Positions 43,607 to 52,760 of a DNA stretch of 64,000 bases are shown here, piece by piece. Under the pieces are notes generated by a model. It was not told the DNA's origin and made no database searches. It was given only the letters and a program-made list of their open reading frames with translations. This DNA is from Mucilaginibacter flavidus (lineage in GTDB: Bacteria; Bacteroidota; Bacteroidia; Sphingobacteriales; Sphingobacteriaceae), in NCBI RefSeq assembly GCF_024055575.1, contig NZ_JAMXOE010000003.1, positions 124,001 through 188,000 of the forward strand. Direction: 5' to 3'. Position 1 is the first letter of the stretch; the number at the start of each line of letters is the position of its first letter. A program made the translations under genes and the position numbers.

Positions 43607-43790
43607 TGCTTCGTTTTATGTATTTATTGTATAAATACTCAGCATATCCAACGCTGACGTAGTCCGGGAATTTCCAGTTTGGGTAACGGGTTCTTTTTAG
43701 GTACTTAAGGTAGCTAAAAAATAAAACGCCGATACACAATACTGCCCCAAGGACCATCAGTGTTTTTACAAAAGCTAAAAAAATGTTCAT
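43599..43790 (-). CDS. Small single-span membrane protein, unknown
   Basis: 63 residues: one hydrophobic helix (3-27, FLAFVKTLMVLGAVLCIGVLF) and a basic, aromatic tail (RTRYPNWKFPDYVSVGYAEYLYNKYIKR). Codon use looks ordinary, but no family is known. It overlaps the acetyltransferase stop. Confidence 0.5.
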   Translation of the reverse strand: MNIFLAFVKTLMVLGAVLCIGVLFFSYLKYLKRTRYPNWKFPDYVSVGYAEYLYNKYIKRSIK

Positions 43791-44110
43791 AATAAATAAT
43801 TTTCCTGGTGATGGAGGGTTTTACGGTAAATGCTATCCGAGGGTTACACTGAAAACAATTATTCTTCAATAATCTCTGATAAAATAGGTAGGGCAACAAA
43901 ATAGTAGCACTCTGGTAAATTAAGGGTTTCTGCCAGTCGTTGATCAGCTATTATTGGGTCAATTATCTTCTTATAAACCTCGGGCGTTGCCGATGTTCAG
44001 CTAAACCAATAGACTGCAAAAGTACAATACACAGGCGCTTAAAATACCAACCTGTTTGTATTGTTAAGCTAACCATGCAACTTTTACCCAAATCCATTAC
44101 ATTTGTCACT
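43791..44110. other. Gene-free region before biotin carboxylase
   Basis: No ORF or strong hairpin. The only clear signal is TACATTTG at its right end, directly before the accC ATG. The rest is mixed AT-rich sequence. Confidence 0.4.
44098..44105 (+). promoter_or_regulatory. Promoter -7 box of biotin carboxylase gene
   Basis: TACATTTG, then TCACT, then ATG at 44111; the transcript is likely leaderless. Confidence 0.5.
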
Positions 44111-45592
44111 ATGCAAAAAATATTGGTTGCCAACCGGGGCGAAATAGCTTTAAGAGTAATGCGCTCCGCGCGCGAAATGGGTATCAAAACCGTAGCCGTT
44201 TACTCCGACGCCGACCGCAACGCCCTGCACGTGCGTTATGCTGATGAAGCCGTGCATATCGGCCCGGCTCCTTCAAGCCAATCGTACCTGGTTGGTGATA
44301 AAATAATTGATGCCTGCCGCAAAACAGGGGCGGAGGCAATCCATCCGGGCTATGGTTTTTTAAGTGAAAATGCTGCATTTGCCAGGCAAGTCAGGGAAGC
44401 GGGGCTGATTTTGATAGGTCCCTCGCCCGAGGCAATGGAAGTAATGGGCAACAAGCTGTCGGCAAAGGCAGCAGCGCTGAAATATAATATACCCATGGTG
44501 CCCGGCACCGAGGAAGCCATCACTGATGTGGCTGAAGCAAAACTCCGCGCGGTTGAAGTTGGCTTCCCTATATTAATAAAAGCAGCTGCCGGCGGCGGTG
44601 GCAAAGGCATGCGTATAGTTGAAAGCCCGGCCGACTTTGAAGAACAAATGCAGCTGGCGGTTTCCGAAGCTGTTTCGGCTTTTGGTGATGGCTCGGTATT
44701 TATTGAACGGTATGTATCATCTCCAAGACATATAGAGATTCAGGTTTTGGGCGACACCCATGGTAATATCTTGCACCTTTTTGAACGCGATTGCTCGGTG
44801 CAGCGCCGCCACCAAAAGGTGATTGAAGAAGCGCCGTCATCAGTTTTAACGCCTGATATACGTGAGCGCATGGGCAAATGCGCCGTTGATGTGGCCCGTT
44901 CTGTTAACTATACCGGCGCCGGCACGGTGGAGTTTATAATGGATGAACAGCTAAACTTTTATTTCCTGGAGATGAACACCCGCTTGCAAGTGGAGCACCC
45001 GGTAACGGAATTTATCAGCGGGATTGATTTGGTTAAAGAGCAAATCAGCATAGCAAGGGGCGAAGCCATCAGCTTTAAACAAGAAGACCTTAAAATTAAC
45101 GGTCACGCCATTGAGCTGCGGGTGTATGCCGAAGATCCCGATAACAACTTCCTGCCGGATATTGGCACGCTGCAAACTTACGTTACCCCAAAAGGCCCCG
45201 GCGTACGGGTTGATGACGGCTTTGAACAAGGCATGGAAATTCCTATCTACTACGACCCGATGATCGCCAAGCTGGTGACTTATGGTAAGGACAGGACAGA
45301 GGCCATCGAACGCATGATACGTGCCATCGACGAATATCATATAACCGGCATTACCACCACATTAGGCTTTGGCAAATTTGTAATGCAGCACGAGGCATTT
45401 ACCTCGGGTAATTTTGATACGCATTTTGTAAAAAAATATTTTACGCCGGGTTCATTGCAAACCGATAATGAGGACGAGGCATTGGTTGCCGCCATGATAA
45501 TGGAAAAACTTTTGGGCACCCAACGTTTAAAGGTTGCTGAAGTTGCTGATGCCGAGGTTTCTAATTGGGTAAAGAATAGGCGCGAGGTTTAA
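44111..45592 (+). CDS. accC: Biotin carboxylase subunit (acetyl/acyl-CoA carboxylase)
   Basis: 493 residues. Starts MQKILVANRGEIALRVMRSAREMGI. Biotin carboxylase/ATP-grasp features: IHPGYGFLSENAAFARQ, LIKAAAGGGGKGMRIV, ERDCSVQRRHQKVIEEAPS, FYFLEMNTRLQVEHPVTEFI. An in-frame extension to 43940 exists but lacks homology. The C-terminus is about 40 residues longer than E. coli AccC (GNFDTHFVKKYFTPG..., then an acidic helix). Alone it cannot be assigned to acetyl-CoA or propionyl-CoA carboxylase; the transferase subunits are elsewhere. Confidence 0.93.
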   Translation: MQKILVANRGEIALRVMRSAREMGIKTVAVYSDADRNALHVRYADEAVHIGPAPSSQSYLVGDKIIDACRKTGAEAIHPGYGFLSENAAFARQVREAGLILIGPSPEAMEVMGNKLSAKAAALKYNIPMVPGTEEAITDVAEAKLRAVEVGFPILIKAAAGGGGKGMRIVESPADFEEQMQLAVSEAVSAFGDGSVFIERYVSSPRHIEIQVLGDTHGNILHLFERDCSVQRRHQKVIEEAPSSVLTPDIRERMGKCAVDVARSVNYTGAGTVEFIMDEQLNFYFLEMNTRLQVEHPVTEFISGIDLVKEQISIARGEAISFKQEDLKINGHAIELRVYAEDPDNNFLPDIGTLQTYVTPKGPGVRVDDGFEQGMEIPIYYDPMIAKLVTYGKDRTEAIERMIRAIDEYHITGITTTLGFGKFVMQHEAFTSGNFDTHFVKKYFTPGSLQTDNEDEALVAAMIMEKLLGTQRLKVAEVADAEVSNWVKNRREV

Positions 45593-45604
45593 TAAGCAAC
45601 AATT

Positions 45605-46021
45605 ATGGTGACAGGTGACTGGTTTGTTGAAAAGGTAAAAAACTATTTTTCATTTTTAATAGACGAGTTCTGCTATGTTTTAACAGACGAAGAAATAGTC
45701 GGCAATTACTATTATACTTTGAGCTATAGTGACGGCATCAGAAGCGTTTCGGTTTCGTACGAAAATATTGAGGACTATTTTACGACAACCGTTTTCATTC
45801 TACAAAATGGGGCGCGTCCAAATTACGACGATAAAACCAAAACACTTCATCTAAACAAACTGAATGAAATAATACGACCTTCAATTAAAAATGAGGAGGT
45901 ACTTTCGAATAATGGATATTTTAAGCAGTTTCAAGCAGAGAATGAATTTGACCGGAAGCTGTTAAAATCTGCGAAGGAGATTCGATTGTGTCTAAAACAC
46001 TTTGGTGAGATAAATCTTTAA
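45605..46021 (+). CDS. Hypothetical protein
   Basis: 138 residues, soluble, acidic, no signal peptide: WFVEKVKNYFSFLIDEFCYVLTDEEI...LRPSIKNEEVLSN. I recognise no family. It is 12 bp downstream of the biotin carboxylase gene and overlaps the convergent Nudix gene by 4 bp. Lower GC than neighbours suggests possible late acquisition. Confidence 0.6.
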   Translation: MVTGDWFVEKVKNYFSFLIDEFCYVLTDEEIVGNYYYTLSYSDGIRSVSVSYENIEDYFTTTVFILQNGARPNYDDKTKTLHLNKLNEIIRPSIKNEEVLSNNGYFKQFQAENEFDRKLLKSAKEIRLCLKHFGEINL

Positions 46022-46476
46022 AAATACATGTTTATCAACTCTTCTATAAACCCCACCTGCGCACCATTTATCTTCAATTTTGCCTCTTCAACCTCAAACC
46101 ACCCGGCCCGGTCAATTTCGGGAAATGACTGCTTTTTGCCCGATTTCGGTGGCCATTCCATCTCGAACAAATTACTGGTTATGGTCTCATGGTTAATATC
46201 GCCTTCAATGGCCCAGGCATAAACAGTTTTGCCGCTTTTTAATCTCACCGGTTTTAGTTCGATAAAATTCCCTTCGACAGCCTTCCCGGTTTCTTCTTCA
46301 AATTCGCGTTTAGCGGTCGCTAAGGCATCTTCATCATCCAAAAACTCACCTTTGGGGATCGACCATGTGCCAAGGTCTTTGTTTTTGAAAAACGGGCCGC
46401 CTGGGTGCACGAGGAAAAACTGCATTTTACCGGCTGTTTTGCGGTAGAGTAATATACCTGCGCTTTGAGTTGGCAT
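46018..46476 (-). CDS. NUDIX hydrolase
   Basis: 152 residues. The Nudix box begins at Gly43 (GEFLDDEDALATAKREFEEE, continuing TGKAV), fitting GX5EX7REUXEEXGU. N-terminal QSAGILLYRKTAG and WSIPKGE are typical of diadenosine-polyphosphate or mutator-like hydrolases. Substrate not determinable. Confidence 0.94.
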   Translation of the reverse strand: MPTQSAGILLYRKTAGKMQFFLVHPGGPFFKNKDLGTWSIPKGEFLDDEDALATAKREFEEETGKAVEGNFIELKPVRLKSGKTVYAWAIEGDINHETITSNLFEMEWPPKSGKKQSFPEIDRAGWFEVEEAKLKINGAQVGFIEELINMYF

Positions 46477-46555
46477 TTTTATAATTTATTGGCAAGTTAA
46501 CAAACACAAAAACTATTATGGTTAAATTCGCTTTAATAAAAACTATATTACCGAT

Positions 46556-47053
46556 ATGACTGACAACAAATGGGCCAGCTTTAAAGTGGCCGGCGATTAC
46601 AGTACCGATGTGCGCAGCCTTTACGAGGCCTGGGCCACCACCGAAGGCATCGAAAAATGGTTTTTGCGCAAAGCCAATTTTTATACCATACCGCGCCGCA
46701 CCCGCGAACCGCACGAATTTATCATGACCGAAGATACTTACGAGTGGTTCTGGCATGGCTGGCCCGATGATGCATCCGAAAAAGGCCAGATACTGGAAGC
46801 CAACGGTACCGACACGCTAAAGTTTACCTTTAGCGGCGGGAGTATCGTTACCGTTTACATTTACAGCCGAAATGGCGTCTCGATTGTGGAGCTTACCCAG
46901 GAGAACATTCCGGAGGAACCCGACCTTACCAAAAACCTTTATGTGCAATGTCAGCTGGGCTGGACATTTTATCTCGCCAATCTAAAATCGGTGATTGAAG
47001 GCGACGTTGATTTAAGGAATAAGAATGTTGATTTGAAAAGTAATTTTAAATAA
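46556..47053 (+). CDS. AHSA1/SRPBCC-domain protein
   Basis: 165 residues of the START/Bet v1-like fold related to the Hsp90 activator Aha1 C-terminal domain: YSTDVRSLYEAWATTEGIEKWF, then FSGGSIVTVYIYSRNGVSIVELTQENIPEE and LGWTFYLANLKSVIEG. It probably binds a hydrophobic ligand or client. Divergent from the Nudix gene. Confidence 0.88.
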   Translation: MTDNKWASFKVAGDYSTDVRSLYEAWATTEGIEKWFLRKANFYTIPRRTREPHEFIMTEDTYEWFWHGWPDDASEKGQILEANGTDTLKFTFSGGSIVTVYIYSRNGVSIVELTQENIPEEPDLTKNLYVQCQLGWTFYLANLKSVIEGDVDLRNKNVDLKSNFK

Positions 47054-47061
47054 ACGCAGTA

Positions 47062-47185
47062 CAGCCCCCAAGCCCCCTAAAGGGGGTGTTGAACAGCCAA
47101 TTTATAAAACATTTTGCTGACACTTAAATAACGGCAGTTGTTTAACTTCGCAAATCAAAAGCTCCCCCTTTAGGGGGCTGGAGGG
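47062..47185. repeat. Inverted repeat, CCCCCTAAAGGGGG family
   Basis: Left arm CAGCCCCCAAGCCCCCTAAA + GGGGGT (47062-47087) and right arm AGCTCCCCCTTTAGGGGGCT + GGAGGG (47160-47185). The right arm ends one base before the ribE start codon. Confidence 0.8.
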
Positions 47186-47186
47186 T

Positions 47187-47771
47187 ATGTTTACAGGAAT
47201 AATAGAAACTTTAGGAACAATAATCGATTTACGCCGCGAGCACGGTAATTTGCACATTACAGTTGAATCAACAATTGCTGCGGAATTAAAAATCGACCAG
47301 TCTGTGGCCCATAACGGCGTTTGCTTAACTGTGATTGCATTGGCCGATGGCAAGCACACTGTTACAGCTATTGAAGAAACCCTTAGCAAAACGAGCCTCG
47401 GCCATCTCAAAACCGGCGACTTGGTTAACCTGGAACGCTGCATGCAGATGAATGCCCGCCTTGATGGTCACATCGTTCAGGGCCATGTTGACCAAACTGC
47501 AACCTGTATAGCTTTTAACGAGTTGGATGGCAGCTGGGAATATACTTTCGAATACGATCCGGCTAATGGCAACATAACGGTTGAAAAAGGCTCCATCTGT
47601 GTAAATGGCATCAGCCTTACCGTGGTTAACTCGCAGGCCAATAGTTTTTCGGTAGCTATAATCCCTTACACTTTTGAGCATACCAATCTACAGCAGGTAA
47701 GGGTTGGTTCAGTAGTTAATCTTGAATTTGATATTATCGGCAAATATGTTGCGCGATTGATGCAGCGTTGA
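47187..47771 (+). CDS. ribE: Riboflavin synthase alpha chain
   Basis: 194 residues, two lumazine-binding repeats: MFTGIIETLGTIIDLRREHG...HNGVCLTVIALAD and DGHIVQGHVDQTATC...GSICVNGISLTVVN. It makes riboflavin from dimethylribityllumazine. The GGAGGG before the ATG comes from the inverted repeat. No FMN riboswitch is seen. Confidence 0.96.
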   Translation: MFTGIIETLGTIIDLRREHGNLHITVESTIAAELKIDQSVAHNGVCLTVIALADGKHTVTAIEETLSKTSLGHLKTGDLVNLERCMQMNARLDGHIVQGHVDQTATCIAFNELDGSWEYTFEYDPANGNITVEKGSICVNGISLTVVNSQANSFSVAIIPYTFEHTNLQQVRVGSVVNLEFDIIGKYVARLMQR

Positions 47772-47784
47772 TTTTTGATAGCTG

Positions 47785-47928
47785 ATTTGGCTAAAGGCGT
47801 TTAGTGTATACTTGTATTCCGTCACTTAAAAGTGACGGCAATGAATTTATATATCAGCGATTTATTTTCATTGCCGTCCGGCTTTAGCCGACTGAATATA
47901 CAAATTGTTAAATGGGCTTTAGCCAAAT
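47785..47928. repeat. Nested inverted repeat with CCGTCACTT hairpin
   Basis: Outer arms ATTTGGCTAAAGGCG and GGGCTTTAGCCAAAT, with an internal perfect hairpin CCGTCACTTAAAAGTGACGG at 47819-47838 and a further GGCAATGAA / TTCATTGCC pair. It separates convergent ribE and the TPR gene. Confidence 0.8.
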
Positions 47929-47965
47929 TCCACCGTGGTTAATATGCTTAGCACACGCACCTTGA

Positions 47966-49111
47966 TCAATTCTGTAACTGCCCAATGCGGCTTTTTACAA
48001 AAGTTATATAAGTAGTTTGTTTTTCTGACGGTCGGGACGCCAGGTACTTTTTATAATACATTAAGGCATTCTTCTTATCCTTCAATTTATTATCGTACAA
48101 ATTAGCCAGCAGGTAAAATAATATCGGGCTTTCGCTAAACTGCAAGGCCTTTTGATAGGCAAGGGCTGCTTTTTTATGCCAGTCGAGCTTTTGGTCGGCA
48201 TCGGCAATTTCGCCATAGTAGGTAGCAATATTTGGCGATAATCCTTGTAAAATGGATTGTTTTAGAAAATAAATGCACTGCCTTTGGTCATTTAATCCCT
48301 TAAAGCATAATGCGGTATAATAATAGGTGTATTCAGTTTGCTCAATGCCGCGTATGCCTGCAAATGTTTCGGCCCCGCAGGCGTAATTTTTAAGGTTATA
48401 GTAGGATATACCGAGTTTGTTTAATATTTCACCGTTACTAACACCCATTTTAAGCAGCTTGTTACACTCGTCAACAGTTTCCGCCCATTTCTTTTCGGTA
48501 TAAGTCAACTTCATCATACTCAGTAGAATTGCCACGTTTTCCGGGTCGCTTTCGGCAGCTTTGTTTAACACCCGCAGCGCGTCATCAAAACGTTTCAGCG
48601 ATGTATAATAATTGCCCAGCTCGCTGGCCACATCAGTATCAAACGGGTTAAGCCTGTTAGCTTTATCATAATATAAAACTGCGTTAACCGTATCATGGTT
48701 GCCCTGGGCAATTGCACCGAGATGACTGTAAACCGCAACGTTGGTGGTATCTTTAGCAATAATCATTTTATAATATTGCTCAGCCTTCGCCATATTCCCG
48801 CGTCGCACATTTATCCCTGCCATGTTAAACAGCATATTTTGGTTGGTTGTATCAAGGTTATAAGCACGCTGGTAGTAACCCTCGGCTTCGGGTAATTTGT
48901 TAGCCATTTGCGATGCATAAGCCAGGCGCGATAGTACCTTCAAATCGGTAACAGGCTCTGGGAAATTCTTTTTCAGATAATCCGCAGCTTCCAGGTAACG
49001 TTGCCCCTGGTAATATTCCATCAGCAGACCGTCGTCAACCTTGGTGGTTTGCTGCGCAAAAGCTGTAAATAGTGTAAGTGATAGCAGGAGGGAGATAAAT
49101 ACGCCTTTCAT
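47966..49111 (-). CDS. Secreted TPR-repeat protein
   Basis: 381 residues. Signal peptide KGVFISLLLSLTLFTAFAQ. The rest is a solenoid of at least eight tetratricopeptide repeats (for example AEGYYQRAYNLDTTNQNMLFNMAGINVRRG and AVLYYDKANRLNPFDTDVASELGNYYTSL). Periplasmic protein-binding scaffold; no specific partner is visible. It precedes a divergent coiled-coil gene. Confidence 0.9.
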   Translation of the reverse strand: MKGVFISLLLSLTLFTAFAQQTTKVDDGLLMEYYQGQRYLEAADYLKKNFPEPVTDLKVLSRLAYASQMANKLPEAEGYYQRAYNLDTTNQNMLFNMAGINVRRGNMAKAEQYYKMIIAKDTTNVAVYSHLGAIAQGNHDTVNAVLYYDKANRLNPFDTDVASELGNYYTSLKRFDDALRVLNKAAESDPENVAILLSMMKLTYTEKKWAETVDECNKLLKMGVSNGEILNKLGISYYNLKNYACGAETFAGIRGIEQTEYTYYYTALCFKGLNDQRQCIYFLKQSILQGLSPNIATYYGEIADADQKLDWHKKAALAYQKALQFSESPILFYLLANLYDNKLKDKKNALMYYKKYLASRPSEKQTTYITFVKSRIGQLQN

Positions 49112-49205
49112 GTAACTAAATTATTAGTTATAAATGATAAAAGCAAGTTTTCAAACAATTTAATATAAACAGGGTTGTAATATTACATACAAAAAACACA
49201 TCACT

Positions 49206-49496
49206 ATGGATAAGTTAAAGAAATTTGGGCTAATGGAAAAGATTGTCCATGAACTGGAAGATTTAAAAAATAGCCAGCAGGCTATCATACAAAAACTGGC
49301 AAAAATAGAAGTAGATAACATGGAGCTGGGCGACAAGCGCCTTGAAAAAGACCTGCCCGATATGCACCAGCGCGTAGCCGACAACCTGGATACCATTGCA
49401 GCCATCCTTGAAGATTTTGCCGCTCAAACTGATAAGTTTAGCGACAGAAATAACATTGCAGCCCTGAAAGAACAGGACGCTATAGATAAGCTGTAA
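49206..49496 (+). CDS. Small coiled-coil protein, unknown
   Basis: 96 residues, charged, two helical stretches: IVHELEDLKNSQQAIIQKLAKIEVD and MHQRVADNLDTIAAILEDFA. No signal peptide or known domain. A terminator follows, supporting that it is expressed. Confidence 0.72.
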   Translation: MDKLKKFGLMEKIVHELEDLKNSQQAIIQKLAKIEVDNMELGDKRLEKDLPDMHQRVADNLDTIAAILEDFAAQTDKFSDRNNIAALKEQDAIDKL

Positions 49497-49516
49497 AAAG
49501 CAATTGCTGATAAGGT

Positions 49517-49549
49517 AAAAGGCGAAGGATAGATTATCGTTCGCCTTTT
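49517..49549 (+). terminator. Terminator after coiled-coil gene
   Basis: AAAAGGCGAA and TTCGCCTTTT pair around a 13-nt loop with T-rich end. Confidence 0.75.
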
Positions 49550-49610
49550 ATTATTTATAGGAAGAGATTCGTCAACTTTTTAAAAGTTGACAAATCTAAC
49601 TTCTATTTCC

Positions 49611-50597
49611 CTATTGATACTGTATGTAAATAGGCGCCGGTTTCAATTGCAGCACCTCTTTCATAGTCAGCAACCGGTGCGGCGGCTTTTGAATGTCGTT
49701 TTTATAAAACAATTTAAAGCCGGTAAACTGTACAGGTTCGCCTTCAATAAAATAATGGTAAGTGCCTTTCTTTAAATCAGGACCGCCCCAGCCGTCCATA
49801 TCCATAACAAACTGTACTTCTGGGCGCAGCTTTACGTTTTGATAGTTGGTTACCATTTTTTTGGTAAAACGGTGTACAATAAAAATTTTGGGCGGCAGGT
49901 TATTCTTTTTCACCAGCCCTGCCAGGTAGCCCGTAACATAATTTATATCCTCCGCATCGAAAGTGCCGATACGTTTGCCGGGGATGCTGCCTTCCTTCAT
50001 CGAAAACTCAGGGTCGATGCCCAAGTGTACGTTGGGCATGCTCAGGTATTTCTCCAGCAGGGGCACTTCCTTTTGTACGGTGCTAAAACCTACCTGTAAA
50101 TCCAAAAACACGATGGCGTTTATACTTGCCGCCATGTGCAGCACACTGTCAATGTGTTTAAAGGGCATGCGCAGGTTATGGAGCCCGTTGCGGCCGGCAT
50201 CAGCCTGGGCGGTTACGCATATGTAATGCAGGGCAGGGATTACAGGTGTTGCAGTGTCGGCCTTCTCCCAGTTTTTTACTTCGGCCTTTAATTTAGCCAA
50301 CATAATCTTTGGCGGATATTGCCCCAGCACCCCCATATTTTTGGAGTACATATTGCCATAATAAGCTACAATGCGGTTAAAAGGCAAAATAGCACCGGGC
50401 AGGGGATAGGCCTTGGTTTTCACTGGCCACCGCTTATGGCCATTGGCCAGTTTATGCATTAATGAATCGTAAAGGGCTGTGTCCAACGGTTTCAGTGAGG
50501 TATCCCTGAAACGATTGATTTTTTCAGTTGATGCTTGCGCAGCGACGAAAAAACAAACTGAAATTATTAAAAGGAAGATGGATTTGATGTTTTTCAA
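49611..50597 (-). CDS. Secreted protein, unknown
   Basis: 328 residues. Signal peptide KNIKSIFLLIISVCFFVAAQA. The mature protein begins with NRIVAYYGNMYSKNMGVLGQYPP and has alternating hydrophobic strands and helices (IPALHYICVTAQADAG, NVHLGIDPEFSM, VQFVMDMDGWGG), compatible with a TIM barrel. It could be a glycoside-hydrolase-like or lipoprotein-associated enzyme but no family is certain. No neighbour suggests a role. Confidence 0.75.
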   Translation of the reverse strand: MKNIKSIFLLIISVCFFVAAQASTEKINRFRDTSLKPLDTALYDSLMHKLANGHKRWPVKTKAYPLPGAILPFNRIVAYYGNMYSKNMGVLGQYPPKIMLAKLKAEVKNWEKADTATPVIPALHYICVTAQADAGRNGLHNLRMPFKHIDSVLHMAASINAIVFLDLQVGFSTVQKEVPLLEKYLSMPNVHLGIDPEFSMKEGSIPGKRIGTFDAEDINYVTGYLAGLVKKNNLPPKIFIVHRFTKKMVTNYQNVKLRPEVQFVMDMDGWGGPDLKKGTYHYFIEGEPVQFTGFKLFYKNDIQKPPHRLLTMKEVLQLKPAPIYIQYQ

Positions 50598-50626
50598 AAT
50601 AGGTAGATTTATTGGTGATGTTTGTT

Positions 50627-50710
50627 GAGACGCAATACTTTGCGTCTCTGAATCATTCTTTGATATGTGTTTGGGACCTGCATGGCGGGAGACACAAGTA
50701 TTGTGTCTCC
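50627..50710. repeat. Paired perfect hairpins, GAGACGCAA type
   Basis: GAGACGCAA-TACT-TTGCGTCTC (50627-50648) and GGAGACACAA-GTA-TTGTGTCTCC (50688-50710). The two hairpins resemble each other and lie between the secreted protein and hscA. Confidence 0.85.
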
Positions 50711-50726
50711 TACGGTAGTCAAACCC

Positions 50727-52583
50727 TTATTCAATGCTTTTCCCCTTCATTGCAGTATTTATCGCGTGATCCATCAGCCTTTCAGCAAACGGTCGGGTAA
50801 ATTCATTCAACTCATCAATGGCTTTGTGGATAGCGTCCTTATCGCCCGCGGATAAGGCACTTTGCAATGACTGGATATACTCATTAGTCTTGGTGGCTTC
50901 GTCTTTTTCAACAAAACCGGCATTTTTTTGTAAAAAGGTCTCAACAGTCCTGATCATCGATTCACCTTCAACCCGCGCCTCAATCAGCATACGCTGGCTC
51001 ACATCATCCTTAGCGTGGGTAATACTGTCCAACAGCATTTGTTCCACCTGGTTGTCGGTGATGCCGTAGGTGGGCTTTACTTCCACCTCTTGCTTAACTC
51101 CCGAGCGCAGTTCGATGGCCTGTATCTTTAATATCCCATCTGCATTCAGCAAAAAGTTAATATCCACTTTGGGGAACCCTGCGGGCATAGAAGGGATGCC
51201 TTTCAAATCAAATTCGGCAAGTTTGCGGTTTTCTTTTATCAAATCGCGTTCACCCTGGTAAACGGCAATCTTCATATTCACCTGCCCGTCTATCGAGGTG
51301 GTGTACTGCCTGCCTGCCTTGGTAGGCACTTTGGAGTTGCGGGGGATAATTACATCCATTAATCCACCCATGGTTTCGATACCCAGCGAAAGCGGCGTAA
51401 CATCAAGCAACAAAATATCGCTGCGATTACCGGCCAGCACGTCGGCTTGTATGGCGGCGCCCAGGGCAACCACTTCATCCGGGTTCACCTCATCGTGCAC
51501 CGGCCGGCCAAAAAACTCAGCCACCATCTTTTTAACCAGTGCAGTCCGGGTGGAGCCGCCGACCATGATCACCTCGTCAATCTGGGTTTTATCAACTTTG
51601 GCATCCTTTAATGCATTCTGACAGCAGGTTATGGTTTGTTGTACTTTGGGCAATATCAGTTGTTCAAATGTGGTGCGGTCGATGGTGCACCATATATCGC
51701 CAATTTTGTCGTTCACCAAACTTTGGTGGGCAAACGCCTTTTTAGCTTCTTCCGCTTTTAGGCGAAGTTGCTGTGCAAGCTTATTGTCGGCTATCACTTC
51801 AGCCTTGTCCAGTTGGTTCTTCTCAATCCAATAATCGACTATGGCGCTGTCGAAATCGTCGCCACCTAAAAAAGTGTCGCCATTGGTGGCCAGCACTTCG
51901 AAAATGCCGTTTTGTATTTGCAGTATAGATACGTCAAAGGTGCCGCCGCCAAGGTCGTACACGGCAACTGTACGGGTTTCCTCGGGATTAAGGCCGATGC
52001 CGTAAGCCAGGCTTGCGGCGGTAGGCTCGTTTACAATACGTAAAACATCAAGCCCGGCAAGTTTCCCTGCATCGCGGGTAGCCTGGCGCTGCGAATCGTT
52101 AAAATAAGCAGGCACAGTAATAACAGCACGGTTAACCGGTGTTTTTAAAGCGTGCTCAGCGCGTGCCTTAAGTTCTTTCAATATCAGGCCCGATAGCTCA
52201 ATCGGCGTATAAAATTTATCGCCAACCTTTATTTTTACCAGGCTTTCCGAATCATCGTCGATAACCTTGTAGCTGAAAAAGTCTTTATAATTTTCAATAT
52301 CATGATAAGACCGGCCCAACAAACGTTTTACTGAGAACACGGTATTTTGCGGGTCGGTTATTAAATATTCCTTAGCTTCGTTACCTACTGAAATTTCTCC
52401 GGCTGGCCCAAAATGCACTACCGAAGGTACTAAAACACCCTTTCCGGTATCATTTATTACCTGTGGATTTTTATCCGGGTTAATGAACGCCACCAGCGAA
52501 TTTGTGGTGCCTAAATCAATCCCCACAATCAATTCTTCTTTTTGTATAGAACCCGTTGCCAGGTTGATAGAAACTTTAGCCAT
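50727..52583 (-). CDS. hscA: Fe-S assembly chaperone HscA
   Basis: 618-residue Hsp70-family ATPase. It begins [17 protein letters not shown] and contains [28 protein letters not shown] and the substrate-domain entry [23 protein letters not shown], the last being characteristic of HscA. It lacks the long acidic tail of DnaK. It would act on IscU, whose LPPVK motif is intact at 2.7-3.1 kb. hscB and fdx are not beside it. Confidence 0.93.
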   Translation of the reverse strand: MAKVSINLATGSIQKEELIVGIDLGTTNSLVAFINPDKNPQVINDTGKGVLVPSVVHFGPAGEISVGNEAKEYLITDPQNTVFSVKRLLGRSYHDIENYKDFFSYKVIDDDSESLVKIKVGDKFYTPIELSGLILKELKARAEHALKTPVNRAVITVPAYFNDSQRQATRDAGKLAGLDVLRIVNEPTAASLAYGIGLNPEETRTVAVYDLGGGTFDVSILQIQNGIFEVLATNGDTFLGGDDFDSAIVDYWIEKNQLDKAEVIADNKLAQQLRLKAEEAKKAFAHQSLVNDKIGDIWCTIDRTTFEQLILPKVQQTITCCQNALKDAKVDKTQIDEVIMVGGSTRTALVKKMVAEFFGRPVHDEVNPDEVVALGAAIQADVLAGNRSDILLLDVTPLSLGIETMGGLMDVIIPRNSKVPTKAGRQYTTSIDGQVNMKIAVYQGERDLIKENRKLAEFDLKGIPSMPAGFPKVDINFLLNADGILKIQAIELRSGVKQEVEVKPTYGITDNQVEQMLLDSITHAKDDVSQRMLIEARVEGESMIRTVETFLQKNAGFVEKDEATKTNEYIQSLQSALSAGDKDAIHKAIDELNEFTRPFAERLMDHAINTAMKGKSIE

Positions 52584-52603
52584 TGCCTTTTATTAACAAA
52601 GCG

Positions 52604-52611
52604 CAAATGTA
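52604..52611 (-). promoter_or_regulatory. Promoter -7 box of hscA
   Basis: Minus-strand TACATTTG, 20 nt before the hscA ATG. Confidence 0.55.
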
Positions 52612-52760
52612 GTATGTTTTAGCTGATGGTGTGTCATTTGAATTTCGGATTTCGGATGGGTAGATTCGGAATTGTCTTGAATGCGGAAGTCGGAATGCCG
52701 ATTGCGGAAGTGTAAATTCTTATTTAAACATTCCACAAAATGTGCTTACTTTCACACCTA

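Noticed and set aside
43940..44110. 57-residue N-terminal extension of biotin carboxylase
   Set aside because: It has no similarity to the family, whose N-terminus starts exactly at MQKILVANRGE, and a promoter box lies inside it.
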